50,293 nt of DNA from an uncultured Flavobacteriia bacterium. GTDB lineage: Bacteria; Bacteroidota; Bacteroidia; Flavobacteriales_D; Crocinitomicaceae. The stretch is from NCBI GenBank assembly GCA_937975705.1, contig CALJTX010000017.1, positions 1-50,293 of the forward strand, read 5' to 3'. This document shows, piece by piece, positions 1 to 9,200 of the stretch. Positions within the stretch are counted from its first letter, which is position 1. Each line of letters begins with the position of its first letter. The notes beneath the pieces were generated by a model that saw only the letters and a list, made by a program, of their open reading frames with translations, was not told where the DNA came from and ran no database searches. The position numbers and the translations under genes are program-made.

Positions 1-293
1 AGGAGCAGCGAGACACAAAAAATGCCAGCAAACAACCTGTTATTGAAGCATCTGTACCAAGCGTTGAGCCTGAAAAAAAGCGCAAAATGAGTTTCAAGGA
101 AAAGCAAGAATTCGAGCAAATAGAAAAAGACTTGCCGTTGCTTGAACAGGAGAAAGAAATGTTGAGCGCAGCGTTATCGAGTGGCGATTTAACCAATGAC
201 GAGCTCATGCAAAGAGGAGAGCGTCTAGGAAAAGTTGTTGCCGAAATAGACGACAAGACTTTGCGTTGGTTGGAATTGTCAGAAATGGCCTAA
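1..293 (+). CDS. uup: ABC-F family ATPase (Uup-like), C-terminal end only
   Basis: This is the last 97 or so codons of a gene that begins before the window; the frame is open to base 3 and ends at TAA 291-293. The visible part is a low-complexity linker followed by a charged helical segment (FKEKQEFEQIEKDLPLLEQE, then about 45 more residues ending in LRWLELSEM). This matches the C-terminal coiled-coil domain of Uup-type ABC-F proteins, which binds nucleic acid. ABC-F proteins are soluble tandem ATPases that act on ribosomes or branched DNA, not transporters. The ATP-binding cassettes lie outside the window, so the call rests on the tail alone. The stop overlaps the convergent permease gene by 4 bases (290-293). 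Confidence 0.7.
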   Translation, partial: EQRDTKNASKQPVIEASVPSVEPEKKRKMSFKEKQEFEQIEKDLPLLEQEKEMLSAALSSGDLTNDELMQRGERLGKVVAEIDDKTLRWLELSEMA

Positions 294-1480
294 TTGAGGA
301 TATTCGCTTCTTTATCGAATTGTTTGTACGAGATGCCAATGGCTATAACCGCCAAGGCGCACATCATGCCAAAAACACTCAAGAAATAGCCCCAGGTGAG
401 GGTGCCCGCAATGAGCGCTTTGGTGGCCAATACTACATTGATCACAGGAATAAATACCGTGTTGAGGTCGAGCGAAATACCAGGGAAAAATCCGACCATC
501 GAGGGCAAGACAACCAAAATATTGAGTGGTGTAATAATGCTCTGCGCTTCCTTAAAACTTTTCGCGTAGATAGCAATCGGGATCATAAGGCCTGCAAAGA
601 AGATCACCAAAGGCAAGAGCAGCGCAAACATCGATACAATAAAGTTCGGTGTCAGGATGCTATGAATGACCTCAAGTAGTTCTTTGTTGTCTGCGAGATC
701 CAAGAACTCAATGGATATAAATAAGCCAAATAGCGCACAACTTGCTGCTACCATACCTGAGCTCACTACCACGAGCATTTTTCCGAGTAAGATTTTCCAG
801 CGCAGCACCGGAACGGTGAGGAGGGTTTCTATAGTACCGCGTTCTTTTTCGCCGGTAAATAAATCGATGGCCGGATACATGCAGCCGATAAAGCCAAATG
901 CGATGAAAATGTAAGGTAGAAAACCGCCGGCGAGTTGCCCCACCATTTTTTTATCGCTTGCGCAGTTGACCGTATTGACCACGAGAGGTCTAATTTGCTC
1001 AGGCCGTAATCCGAGTTTTTGCAGGCGTTCAGCTTCTGCATTGGCTTTAAGGCTTGCTGCATAAAGCTCAGCACGTTCGGCTCTACCTACTTCTGAGGCG
1101 TCTAGGAGCCAATTTAAAGTAATGGTTTGTTGTTGTTCGCCCAATTTTTGTACGTTCTCTGGGATCAGTAAACCCAATTGAATTTGGTCTGATTCAATGG
1201 CTGTTCTGAGTGCGGCGCTATCCTTGAAAACAATGATTTTCTTAGGGCCAACTGCAGCAGGAATGGCCTCAAGTTGTTGGGTGTAGCTTTGAGTTTTATC
1301 TCCTGCGATACCAATTTTCATGATTTTAGCTGAAGCGCTTTCTTGAAATGAATTTGAAATGTTCATGAATACATTGAGCGTGATCGGAAATACCAAGATA
1401 GGTATAACGAGCATGGTCATGAGCGTGCGGCGGTCTCGGAGGGTGTCGAGGAGTTCTTTGCGAAAGATGCGAAAAATCAT
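290..1480 (-). CDS. natB: ABC-2 type permease, NatB-like
   Basis: This 396-residue membrane protein is the likely permease half of an ABC exporter. The N-terminus (IFRIFRKELLDTLRDRRTL) and a first hydrophobic segment at about residues 20-40 are typical of the NatB/COG1668 ABC-2 family. A long soluble loop of about 130 residues follows, and then a C-terminal bundle of about five hydrophobic segments that includes the motif FTGEKERGTIETLL. NatAB systems export sodium ions or other small cations. The substrate here cannot be told from sequence, and multidrug or lipid export are alternatives. The start lies 2 bases after the stop of the ATPase gene, so the two are co-transcribed and probably translationally coupled. 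Confidence 0.8.
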   Translation of the reverse strand: MIFRIFRKELLDTLRDRRTLMTMLVIPILVFPITLNVFMNISNSFQESASAKIMKIGIAGDKTQSYTQQLEAIPAAVGPKKIIVFKDSAALRTAIESDQIQLGLLIPENVQKLGEQQQTITLNWLLDASEVGRAERAELYAASLKANAEAERLQKLGLRPEQIRPLVVNTVNCASDKKMVGQLAGGFLPYIFIAFGFIGCMYPAIDLFTGEKERGTIETLLTVPVLRWKILLGKMLVVVSSGMVAASCALFGLFISIEFLDLADNKELLEVIHSILTPNFIVSMFALLLPLVIFFAGLMIPIAIYAKSFKEAQSIITPLNILVVLPSMVGFFPGISLDLNTVFIPVINVVLATKALIAGTLTWGYFLSVFGMMCALAVIAIGISYKQFDKEANILN

Positions 1481-1482
1481 AC

Positions 1483-2250
1483 TTAAAGTGTTGGTGTTTG
1501 AACAATGCGAATGAATTCTTCCGTGAGGTTGGATGTTTGCATTTGCGCGCGAAAGTCTGGCATTGTGCCATTGTATTTGAGTTGACCTTTGTGCACAATG
1601 GCGAGGTCATCGCAAAGTAAATCGACTTCACTCATGATGTGACTCGAGAAAATGACTGTTTTGCCTTGCTCTTTGCAAGAGGGAATGAGTTTGATGATGT
1701 TTTCGGCAGTAATGACATCGAGCCCGCTTGTGGGTTCATCGAAGATGACGACACTTGGGTCGTGGATCATGGTGCGGCAAATAGATACTTTTTGTTTCAT
1801 GCCGGTGCTGAGTTTACCCATGCGCTTGTGCAGGAATTCGTTCATGTTTAGCAGGTCAAACAAATATTTTTTGCGTTCGTCTTTTTCTTTGGCAGAAACT
1901 TGGTATAAATCGGCAAAGTAGTCGATGATTTCTATAGGGGTGAGACGGGCGTAGAGTCCGGTTGAGCCGGTCAAAAAACCAATGTGTTTGCGCGCTTCTT
2001 GCGGGTATTTGACAGCGTCAATGCCTGCAATTTCTATGCTACCAGAGCTTGGCTTGAGAATGGTAGCAAGCATGCGCAGTGTAGTGGTTTTGCCTGCGCC
2101 GTTTGGGCCTAGCAGCGAAAATACCCGACCAGGTTGGCAGTCAAAACTGATGTTTTCTACAGCAGTAGCTCGTGTTGCTTTGGTATTGAGTTCTTTTCTT
2201 TGTTGTCTACTCAATTCAAATTCCTTGCGGAGCTGAGTGGCTTTTATCAT
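1483..2250 (-). CDS. natA: ABC transporter ATP-binding protein, NatA-like
   Basis: This 255-residue cytoplasmic ATPase partners the adjacent permease. It carries a Walker A motif GPNGAGKTT at residues 48-56, the signature LSTGMKQK, Walker B VVIFDEPTSGLD, and the switch histidine in SSHIMSE. The length and motifs fit the NatA/COG4555 family. The order natA-natB with a 2-base gap is the usual arrangement. It lies 43 bases downstream of rlmN on the same strand, so it may be read through from dnaN-rlmN. A near-match to the -7 box (TAATTTCG on the - strand, 2256-2263) just upstream could give it its own promoter. The substrate is unknown. Confidence 0.9.
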   Translation of the reverse strand: MIKATQLRKEFELSRQQRKELNTKATRATAVENISFDCQPGRVFSLLGPNGAGKTTTLRMLATILKPSSGSIEIAGIDAVKYPQEARKHIGFLTGSTGLYARLTPIEIIDYFADLYQVSAKEKDERKKYLFDLLNMNEFLHKRMGKLSTGMKQKVSICRTMIHDPSVVIFDEPTSGLDVITAENIIKLIPSCKEQGKTVIFSSHIMSEVDLLCDDLAIVHKGQLKYNGTMPDFRAQMQTSNLTEEFIRIVQTPTL

Positions 2251-2293
2251 GGCGTCGAAATTACGTGATGAAGACGGAGAAATGGTTGGCTTG

Positions 2294-3367
2294 TTACTTT
2301 AGGGCGCGCTCTTCAGCGGCGATAGCCTTGTTTTTGTTGGCAAGTTGCCCGCAGGCTGCATCGATGTCTTTGCCACGGCTGCGGCGCACATTGACGATGA
2401 GGTTTAAAGATTCAAGATATTGAGCGAAGGCTTCTACTTTGCGTGGGTCTGCTTGTTGGTACTTGCCGTCGTCTATGGGGTTGTATTCGATGATGTTGAT
2501 TTTACAAGGAACACATTTGGCAAAGTTGGCGAGCTCGCGCGCGTCGGTGAGGTCGTCGTTGAAATCTTTGAAAATGATGTATTCAAAAGTAACTCTAGAA
2601 CCTGTTTTTTCGTGGAAATATTGCAGCGCCTCAGAGAGTGTTTCGAGGTTATTGCTTTCGTTGATTTCCATGATTTGGTTGCGCTTTTGATCGTTGGCGG
2701 CATGTAAGGACAGCGCTAGATTGAACTTGACGTTGTCGTCGCCGAGTTTGGTGATCATTTTGGCAATTCCAGCTGTGGAAACAGTGATGCGACGCGGTGA
2801 AATACCGAGGCCATCTGGGCTGCACAGGCGGTCTATGGAAAGCAAAACATTTTTGTAGTTGAGCAAAGGTTCGCCCATACCCATGTAAACGATGTTGCTG
2901 AGGTTTTGTGCGTAGTGTTGTTGGGCCTGCTGTTGTAAATAAACTACTTGGTCAACGATTTCGCCTGCACTGAGGTTGCGCAAAAGCTTCAGCCTTCCGG
3001 TGGCACAAAATTGACACGACAAACTGCAACCGATTTGAGACGAGATGCAGGCGGTCATGCGCGAGCTCGTCGGGATCAGGACGCCTTCAATGACTTTTCC
3101 GTCGTCTATGGTAAAGGCGCTCTTGATGGTGCGGTCTTTACTGATTTGTTGGTCCTGAAGGGTGATGTGATCGATGTAGTAATGCGCGGTGAGCCATGCG
3201 CGAAAGCCTAAGCTGAGGTTACTCATGAGCTCAAAAGAGTGGGCGTTTTTTTGCCATAGCCACTCCCACACTTGCTTGGCTCTAAATGATTTTTCACCAA
3301 ATTCGGTAAAACTCGTTTTGAGTTCCTCTAAGGAGAGGTTGCGAATGTTGGTCAGAGAGGTAGACAT
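2294..3367 (-). CDS. rlmN: 23S rRNA (adenine2503-C2)-methyltransferase / tRNA A37 methyltransferase RlmN
   Basis: This is a radical SAM enzyme of 357 residues that methylates C2 of A2503 in 23S rRNA and A37 in some tRNAs. The cluster-binding motif CxxxCxxC is at C114, C118 and C121 (CSLSCQFC). The SAM-binding segment MGMGEPLLNYKNV is present. The C-terminal DAACGQLA cysteine that forms the methyl-carrying intermediate is conserved, which marks the protein as RlmN/Cfr family. Length and overall sequence fit RlmN rather than Cfr. The start is the ATG 4 bases after the dnaN stop, so the two genes form an operon with dnaN first. Confidence 0.95.
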   Translation of the reverse strand: MSTSLTNIRNLSLEELKTSFTEFGEKSFRAKQVWEWLWQKNAHSFELMSNLSLGFRAWLTAHYYIDHITLQDQQISKDRTIKSAFTIDDGKVIEGVLIPTSSRMTACISSQIGCSLSCQFCATGRLKLLRNLSAGEIVDQVVYLQQQAQQHYAQNLSNIVYMGMGEPLLNYKNVLLSIDRLCSPDGLGISPRRITVSTAGIAKMITKLGDDNVKFNLALSLHAANDQKRNQIMEINESNNLETLSEALQYFHEKTGSRVTFEYIIFKDFNDDLTDARELANFAKCVPCKINIIEYNPIDDGKYQQADPRKVEAFAQYLESLNLIVNVRRSRGKDIDAACGQLANKNKAIAAEERALK

Positions 3368-3371
3368 GAAA

Positions 3372-4490
3372 TTAACGGTTCAGCATAACGGGCATCACGA
3401 GCATGAGAATGTCTTCGTGGGCGTTTTCTTGGACAGCAGGGGTGAGTAGGCCAGCGCGGCTAGGCTCACTCATGGAAAGTTTGATTTCGTCTGCGTCTAG
3501 GTTGGCTAACATTTCAAGCAAAAAGCGGGAGTTGAAGCCAATTTCTAAATCGTCGCCGTCGTAGTTGCAGGTAAGTCTTTCGGTGGCTTCATTGGCGAAG
3601 TCGATGTCTTCGGCAAATAAAGAAAGTTCAGAACCTACTAATTTGAGGCGGATTTGATGGGTCGTTTTATTCGAGAAAATAGAAACGCGTTTGATAGAAG
3701 ACAAGAACTGTGTGCGGTCTATGGTGAGTACGTTCGGGTTCTCTTTTGGAATAACCGCTTCATAGTTGGGATATTTGCCATCGATCAAGCGACACACCAA
3801 CACTAAATCGGAGAAAGTGAAGACCGCATTGGATTCGTTGTATTCCATGAGGATGTCTTCGTCTCCGCGCAAGTTAGACTTGAGGAGGTTGAGTGGTTTT
3901 TTGGGTAAAATGAAAGCAGAGCTACCGCTTGCTTCAGCATCGGTTCTTTTGTAACGAACAAGCTTGTGTGCATCTGTAGCCACAAATGTGATTTCAGAAC
4001 CCGAAAACTGACAAAATACACCGCTCATGACGGGGCGGAGGTCGTCGTTGCCCGTGGCAAAAAGCGTTTTGTTGATGGCTTTGGATAAGACGGCTCCAGA
4101 AAGTTTGATCGCGCTTTTGTTAGCGAGTTCAGGAACTTTTGGAAATTCGTCGCCATTGAAGCCCACCATACGCGACTTACCGTTGTCGTAGGCGATTTCT
4201 ATCTGAAAATTGCTTGGATTGACTTTAAACGTGCAAGGTTGATCTGGCAAGTTTTTGAGTACGTCGAGCAATAATTTGGCTGGGATAGCAATTTTGCCAT
4301 TTTGCTCAGATTGGACCTCGAGTTTGGTCATCATGGTGGTTTCTAAATCAGAAATAGAAACAGTGAGCAAGCCATCGGTAATTTCGAAAAGGAAGTTATC
4401 GAGAATAGGCAAGGTATTACTGGTATTTAAAACGCCTGAAATACTTTGAAGGTGACGCAATAAGGTTGTGCTCGAAGCAATAAAATTCAT
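3372..4490 (-). CDS. dnaN: DNA polymerase III sliding clamp, beta subunit
   Basis: The product is the 372-residue beta clamp, which forms a ring dimer around DNA and tethers the replicative polymerase. The N-terminus (MNFIASSTTLLRHLQSISGV) and the C-terminal VMLVMPVM-type segment (LMLVMPVML) are characteristic; the C-terminus contributes to the pocket that binds clamp-interacting peptides. Three tandem clamp domains of about 120 residues each fit the length. The gene is not beside dnaA or recF here. It leads an operon with rlmN. A TAACTTTG -7 box lies 18 bases upstream, and a 10-bp inverted repeat sits further upstream where the -33 element should be. Confidence 0.95.
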   Translation of the reverse strand: MNFIASSTTLLRHLQSISGVLNTSNTLPILDNFLFEITDGLLTVSISDLETTMMTKLEVQSEQNGKIAIPAKLLLDVLKNLPDQPCTFKVNPSNFQIEIAYDNGKSRMVGFNGDEFPKVPELANKSAIKLSGAVLSKAINKTLFATGNDDLRPVMSGVFCQFSGSEITFVATDAHKLVRYKRTDAEASGSSAFILPKKPLNLLKSNLRGDEDILMEYNESNAVFTFSDLVLVCRLIDGKYPNYEAVIPKENPNVLTIDRTQFLSSIKRVSIFSNKTTHQIRLKLVGSELSLFAEDIDFANEATERLTCNYDGDDLEIGFNSRFLLEMLANLDADEIKLSMSEPSRAGLLTPAVQENAHEDILMLVMPVMLNR

Positions 4491-4508
4491 GACAAAAAAT
4501 TTGATTCA

Positions 4509-4516
4509 CAAAGTTA
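4509..4516 (-). promoter_or_regulatory. dnaN promoter, -7 box TAACTTTG
   Basis: Read on the - strand, this 8-mer fits the Bacteroidota -7 consensus TAnnTTTG exactly and lies 18 bases before the dnaN ATG. I see no clear TTG at -33; that position is occupied by the inverted repeat at 4523-4551. Confidence 0.5.
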
Positions 4517-4522
4517 ACATTT

Positions 4523-4551
4523 CGTCTGAAAAGACCTCTTGTTTTCAGACG
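4523..4551. repeat. Perfect 10-bp inverted repeat upstream of dnaN
   Basis: CGTCTGAAAA (4523-4532) and TTTTCAGACG (4542-4551) are exact reverse complements separated by 9 bases. No T-run follows on either strand, so it is not a standard terminator. It lies where the -33 region of the dnaN promoter should be, which suits an operator. It is also just past the 3' end of the small gene 4588-4905, so a 3' stabilising hairpin is the alternative. Confidence 0.5.
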
Positions 4552-4587
4552 GAGATATGAACATTTTGAAAAGAGTTTCAACAGCTT

Positions 4588-4905
4588 TTACGGATTCGAA
4601 AACTTAGCACGCCAGAAAACTTTGAGTGCTTCTCGGTGAATGATCTGTTCGGCAAGGCCCTCAAAGTAATTGGAAAGGGGAGTGATCGTGCTGTTGTTTT
4701 CAGGGAGGTCAATGAGATAAAGCAATTGTGCTCTTTTCTCAGGGGAAAGATTTTCGAGCAGTTTTGCCAAGTCGGTGAGAAAGTTGTCTGGGTTGAGGGT
4801 GAACGCACACTGCGCTCTTTCTAAATCCTTTTGCAATTGCGCAAAAGTCTGCTTGCGAAAGTCTGCGGTTTGCAGTGCTTCTTTTATATTGGATTTTTCG
4901 AGCAA
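4588..4905 (-). CDS. Small conserved-type hypothetical protein
   Basis: This is a 105-residue acidic, mostly helical protein with no signal peptide or membrane segment. The only in-frame initiator is TTG at 4903-4905; no later Met occurs in the frame. The middle (LAKLLENLSPEKRAQLLYLI, followed by DLPE) and the C-terminal EQIIHREALKVFWRAKF resemble, from memory, a family of about 100-residue Bacteroidota proteins of unknown function. These share a LLYRIDVPE-like centre and a C-terminal run near IxxREAxKV. I cannot assign a function. It is divergent from the sugar transferase gene, with about 30 bases between the starts. A true start slightly upstream at another non-ATG codon cannot be excluded. 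Confidence 0.6.
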   Translation of the reverse strand: MLEKSNIKEALQTADFRKQTFAQLQKDLERAQCAFTLNPDNFLTDLAKLLENLSPEKRAQLLYLIDLPENNSTITPLSNYFEGLAEQIIHREALKVFWRAKFSNP

Positions 4906-4918
4906 CTTAAGTTTTGTT

Positions 4919-4926
4919 TAGCTTTG
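4919..4926 (+). promoter_or_regulatory. Sugar transferase promoter, -7 box TAGCTTTG
   Basis: This is an exact match to TAnnTTTG, 12 bases before the ATG at 4939. A -33 TTG at the usual spacing is not evident. The box supports starting the gene at 4939 rather than at the longer frame's Met at 4831, which would lie upstream of it. Confidence 0.5.
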
Positions 4927-4938
4927 TACGAAGATACG

Positions 4939-5529
4939 ATGAAAAGAACATTCGACATTTGCATTTCCTTGCTGATCCTTGCAGTTTTTTTGCCCTTTGG
5001 CTTATTGCTGATGTTGCTGATTGCCCTTGAGTCTAGAGGAGGGGTTTTTTACTTACAAGACCGGGTCGGTAAAGAGGGTAAGCTTTTTAAGCTGCTCAAA
5101 TTTAGATCGATGCGCCCCAACTCAGACAAAGAAAGCCAAATTACAATTGGCAATAGAGATCCGCGTATCACCCGAACGGGCTACTTTATTCGGCGCTTTA
5201 AATTAGATGAGTTTCCGCAGTTTGTCAATGTTTTGAAAGGTGACATGAGTATTGTTGGGCCGCGGCCAGAAGTTCCGTTTTATGTCGAGATGTATACCCA
5301 AGAACAACGTCAAATTTTAGCGGTGAAGCCCGGGATCACCGATTATGCAAGTCTCGCTTATTTTCATGAAAACGAAATACTCGCCAAGGCTGCAGACCCT
5401 CAAAAAGCGTATGTCGAAGAAATAATGCCAGCAAAAATTGCGATCAATCAGCGTTATCTCACCCATCCGGGTTTGATACAAGACCTCAAAATTATTGGTC
5501 TTACCGCAAAGAAAATATTGGGGTTTTAA
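4939..5529 (+). CDS. Polyprenyl-phosphate sugar-1-phosphate transferase (bacterial sugar transferase family)
   Basis: This 196-residue monotopic membrane enzyme is expected to transfer a sugar phosphate from a nucleotide sugar to undecaprenyl phosphate, the first step of polysaccharide or glycan assembly. It has a hydrophobic N-terminal segment (residues 8-28) and then the family motifs KFRSM, the catalytic Asp-Glu pair in LDEFPQ, GDMSIVGPRPE and KPGITDYASL. It is the short PglC-like form, without the extra transmembrane domain of WcaJ. Its sugar specificity is unknown and no polysaccharide cluster surrounds it. The start at 4939 is chosen because upstream codons overlap the divergent gene and precede the -7 box. 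The stop shares TTAA (5526-5529) with the convergent pseudouridine synthase. Confidence 0.88.
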   Translation: MKRTFDICISLLILAVFLPFGLLLMLLIALESRGGVFYLQDRVGKEGKLFKLLKFRSMRPNSDKESQITIGNRDPRITRTGYFIRRFKLDEFPQFVNVLKGDMSIVGPRPEVPFYVEMYTQEQRQILAVKPGITDYASLAYFHENEILAKAADPQKAYVEEIMPAKIAINQRYLTHPGLIQDLKIIGLTAKKILGF

Positions 5530-6206
5530 TCTTGATTGAAGGCAGCCCAAATGCCAAGCGGAGGGAGTGGCGCTACCACTTCTATTCGCTCCTTGGTGGT
5601 AGGGTGTTCAAAGCTTAGGGTGCGCGCATGCAGGCAAATTGAGCCATCTGGATTTGAGCGCTTGTCTCCGTACTTGAGGTCGCCTTTAATGATGCAACCC
5701 ATGCTGGCCAGCTGACACCTGATTTGGTGGTGGCGTCCTGTTTCAAGCTCGATTTCTAATAGAAAATAGCGATCTGAGGCCGCAATTTGACGGTAATGCA
5801 AAATGGCTTTTTTGGCACCAGGTGTGCTTTCTGGCACCACATAACTTTTGTTTTGCGACTCATTCTTTTTCAAGTAATGCACCAGCGAACCACTGTTTTT
5901 AGCGGGTTTTTGCCCCACTATGGCCCAATAAATTTTGTTGGTTTCTTTGTCTCTAAATTGCGCATTGAGCCGTTCGAGTGCTTTGCTGGTTCGGGCAAAT
6001 ACCAATGCGCCACTTGTGGGGCGGTCGAGGCGATGCACAACGCCCAAAAATACATTCCCGGGTTTTTGGTACTTTTCTTTGAGGTAGGCTTTGATGAAAT
6101 CGGGCAGAATGGCATCGCCAGTTTTGTCACCTTGCGTGAGTTCGGAAGGTAATTTGTTGACGACAATTGCGTGGTTGTCTTCGTAGAGAATTCGGTCGGA
6201 GATCAT
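5526..6206 (-). CDS. RluA-family RNA pseudouridine synthase
   Basis: The enzyme has 226 residues and isomerises uridine to pseudouridine in rRNA or tRNA. It carries the family motif HRLDRPTSGALVFAR with the catalytic Asp, then the NKIYWAIVGQ segment and the GRHHQIRCQLASMGCIIKGD block typical of RluA/RluC/RluD. It lacks an N-terminal S4 domain and is short, like RluA or TruC; the target site cannot be told. Its ATG overlaps the ccsBA stop (ATGA, 6203-6206), implying translational coupling. The pairing has no obvious functional logic and may reflect only genome compaction. Confidence 0.9.
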   Translation of the reverse strand: MISDRILYEDNHAIVVNKLPSELTQGDKTGDAILPDFIKAYLKEKYQKPGNVFLGVVHRLDRPTSGALVFARTSKALERLNAQFRDKETNKIYWAIVGQKPAKNSGSLVHYLKKNESQNKSYVVPESTPGAKKAILHYRQIAASDRYFLLEIELETGRHHQIRCQLASMGCIIKGDLKYGDKRSNPDGSICLHARTLSFEHPTTKERIEVVAPLPPLGIWAAFNQD

Positions 6207-9200
6207 GAATTGAGCAGCGCGTCTTTTTGTTTTTTCTCAATGCTTTTGTGTCGCAAATAGGCAAGTGTGGTGAGCAAAATAAAAGCAATGATGAGGTAAA
6301 TCAGCCAAGTTGGGAATTGTCCTAAACCTTCACCTTGTGCGTAGCTGTGTAGGCCCACCAACATGAAATTGACGCCAAAGAAAGTAAAGAGAATTGCTGA
6401 GTAACCCCAGAAAGCAAGCGCATTGAATAAAAAGCGTCCTTGAAGCCCTGGAATCATTCTGAAGTGCAAAATTACAGCGTAAACCAATACTGAAACGAGC
6501 GCCCAAGTTTCTTTTGGATCCCATCCCCAGTAACGCCCCCAAGATTCATTGGCCCAAACGCCACCTAGGAAGGTGCCGATGGTGAGCATATAGAGCCCTA
6601 CCGTCATGGTCATTTCGGAAATGTAGGTGATTTCTTGGATATTGAGTCTGACGAGTGCGGCAGATTTTTCTGACTGTAAGAGATACAATTTGAGGTTGAT
6701 GAGGCCGAGGATGCAAGCCAAGCCTAAAAAGCCGTAGCTACCCGTAATAATGGCGACGTGAATCATGAGCCAATATGATTTGAGTACAGGAACAAGCGGC
6801 GTGATTTCTGGATCCATGAGGTTCATTTCAGTGACCCAAAGCATGAGTGCGGCCAAAACGGCTGCGCCAGCCAAAACAACTTGGCTTTTTTTGGCAAACA
6901 AGAAGCCGGCAATCATGGTGACCCATCCGATAAACACGATTGCTTCGTATCCGTTGCTCCAAGGCGCATGCCCTGAAATTGCCCAGCGAAAGCCGAGTCC
7001 GATGCCATGATATACAAAAGTAATAATGGTAAGCGCAATCAGTATGCGCTTGGGCCATTTGAGGCGATTGAGCGCTGTCTCGGAACGGAAGAAAATGCCG
7101 ATAAAAAAGACAACAAGTAATAAGAATCCGCTCAACAGGTAGAGCTGGTAAGCGCGTTTGAAAATCTGCATTTTGTTGTAGCTGATTTCCAGCTTGACCA
7201 AGCCCTCGGATGGTGCAACGGCTTTTCCGGCTTTTCTTTGAAATCTTTTAAATGATTTGAGTTCATCGGTGGCTTCGCCAAAAGTATGGCGCTGTCCGCC
7301 ATCGTGCACCGCCGCCAAGTAATTGACGAATAGCTTTGAAGAAAGTGTGTCCTTTTGACCAAGTTCCATGCTGAGCGGGACAAACCAAGTATTATTGGGG
7401 TCGTTCTTGGCGGGAATGACGCGCATGAATTGCCACATAAAAATGTTGTTGGCTACTTCATATTTTTCATTGAGTTTGATGAGTTTTTTATCGAATTCAT
7501 TGCGCTTTGATTCTAATTTTTGGTGTGCTTCTTGGTATTGCGCCATCCATTTGAATTCTGAATTTTTGGCGCTCAAAGACATAATGCTCTCAAATTCTTT
7601 GAGTTTTAAAGGTTCTCTCAAACTTCTCGGTACCTGAATGATGGGCTGAGAAACCCAATAAGAAGGGTACATGTGCAAACTCAAAATAAATTGAACCGCA
7701 TTGAGGTCTTTGTATTTGTTGTCGTGGGTGAGCTTGCGCGTGAGTTGGTCTGCGAGCGTATGAAATGGTACAATACGGCCTTCGTAGTCTTGGACGAGTA
7801 GGGAGGCAAGTTCATCGGCGTGTTCGGTCGAGATTTCATGGTGAACAGGCTTAGTTTTGTGCTGGTGCTGGGCAAAAATATTGCTTGACAAAAGCAGTAG
7901 AATAAGGCCAAGACCCGCTTTTTTAATTTTGATTTTTTGAAGTTGTTCGGAAAGGAAAGCAAAGCGACCAACAGGTGCAAAAAGCGATAAAATCATGGCG
8001 AGTGCCATCAAAAGATATCCAATATAGGTGATGTTGGTACCGATTGAATCGTGGTTGACACTCAATACGGTGCCTTCCTCGTTTTCTGGTGTGCTCGGAT
8101 CATCCAATTGGTAGGAGGATTGAAAAAAACGGTAGCCGTCGTAGTCAATGACGTTGTTCATAAATACGCGGCGGTTCAATTTGACGTTGTTGCGCGCATC
8201 TTCGATGGTCAGTTCACTCTCGAAAGATGAAGGCGATTTAGAACCTGGGTATGTATCAAGCCTGAAGTCGCGGCACTGTACTGAAAATGGAATATTTTTT
8301 TGAATGGAGCCGTATTCCAGCTGATATACAACACCGTTCATGGCAAAGCGCTCTGGTTTTGGAAATTGCCCTTTTCCGCCTTCTAAGCGTACTCTTTTAG
8401 TGGCTTTTCCATCGTTCAATTCAATAGTGAGGTAGTCTTTACCTGTATTTTTCTTGGCCGCCTTGACCAAAACTTTTTTGGCATGTGGGATATGTCTTTT
8501 GAATACAACTTGCTGACCACCTACCATGTAGAGTGTCAAGGACGCAAATTCTGACCACTCATTGAGCGGATAATTTTGAAAGAGGCTATCTGCGGGTGCT
8601 TGTCCACTCGCACGTACTTTTTGCATTTCGCTCATGGGCAAGGATTTGAGCGGTACGCTTGGGTAAACCCAGGTTTTGCCATCTTTTTGACTGAGGTAAA
8701 TTCCGGGAGCTTGGCTAGGAGCGTTCGGACGCGAGCTCGAATAATAAAAAGGGGTTTGCCCCACCATAAAAACATCGTTTTCAACGAGGAAATTGGAGCG
8801 CATACCGTCGGTAACCAGTTCAAGTGCACTTTCTTTGAATTTCTGATTGATTTGCAGGGAATCTAAGCGATCAGATTTAAAATCGATGTAGCGCAGGGTA
8901 ATATTTTTCTTGCCTACTTTGGTGTCGTATTCAAAACCGTTTGAATTGAATTCACTCAAATAGGTTTTCCAAGCTTGAAGCGTAGGCGCTGCTTTGTGTG
9001 TCAATTCTTGCGCGTTGATCAGGACATAAGGATCTGCAGTATGAATAAAGTTGCTGCTTGTTCCTTCGCGGATGACCATTTGGCCTTCAAAGCTGATATA
9101 GCGCGTTACAGCTGCACCAGCGAGAATGACAATAAAAGACAAGTGAAAGCTCAGCATTGCGATTTTTTCACGCGTGAACATTTTGTAACGAAAGATATTG

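Noticed and set aside
290..679. 137-codon frame on the + strand after uup
   Set aside because: It lies wholly antisense to the well-supported permease gene and has shadow-like composition.
4831..4938. Longer N-terminus for the sugar transferase
   Set aside because: It would overlap the divergent gene and start upstream of the -7 box. The family start is MKRTFDI at 4939.
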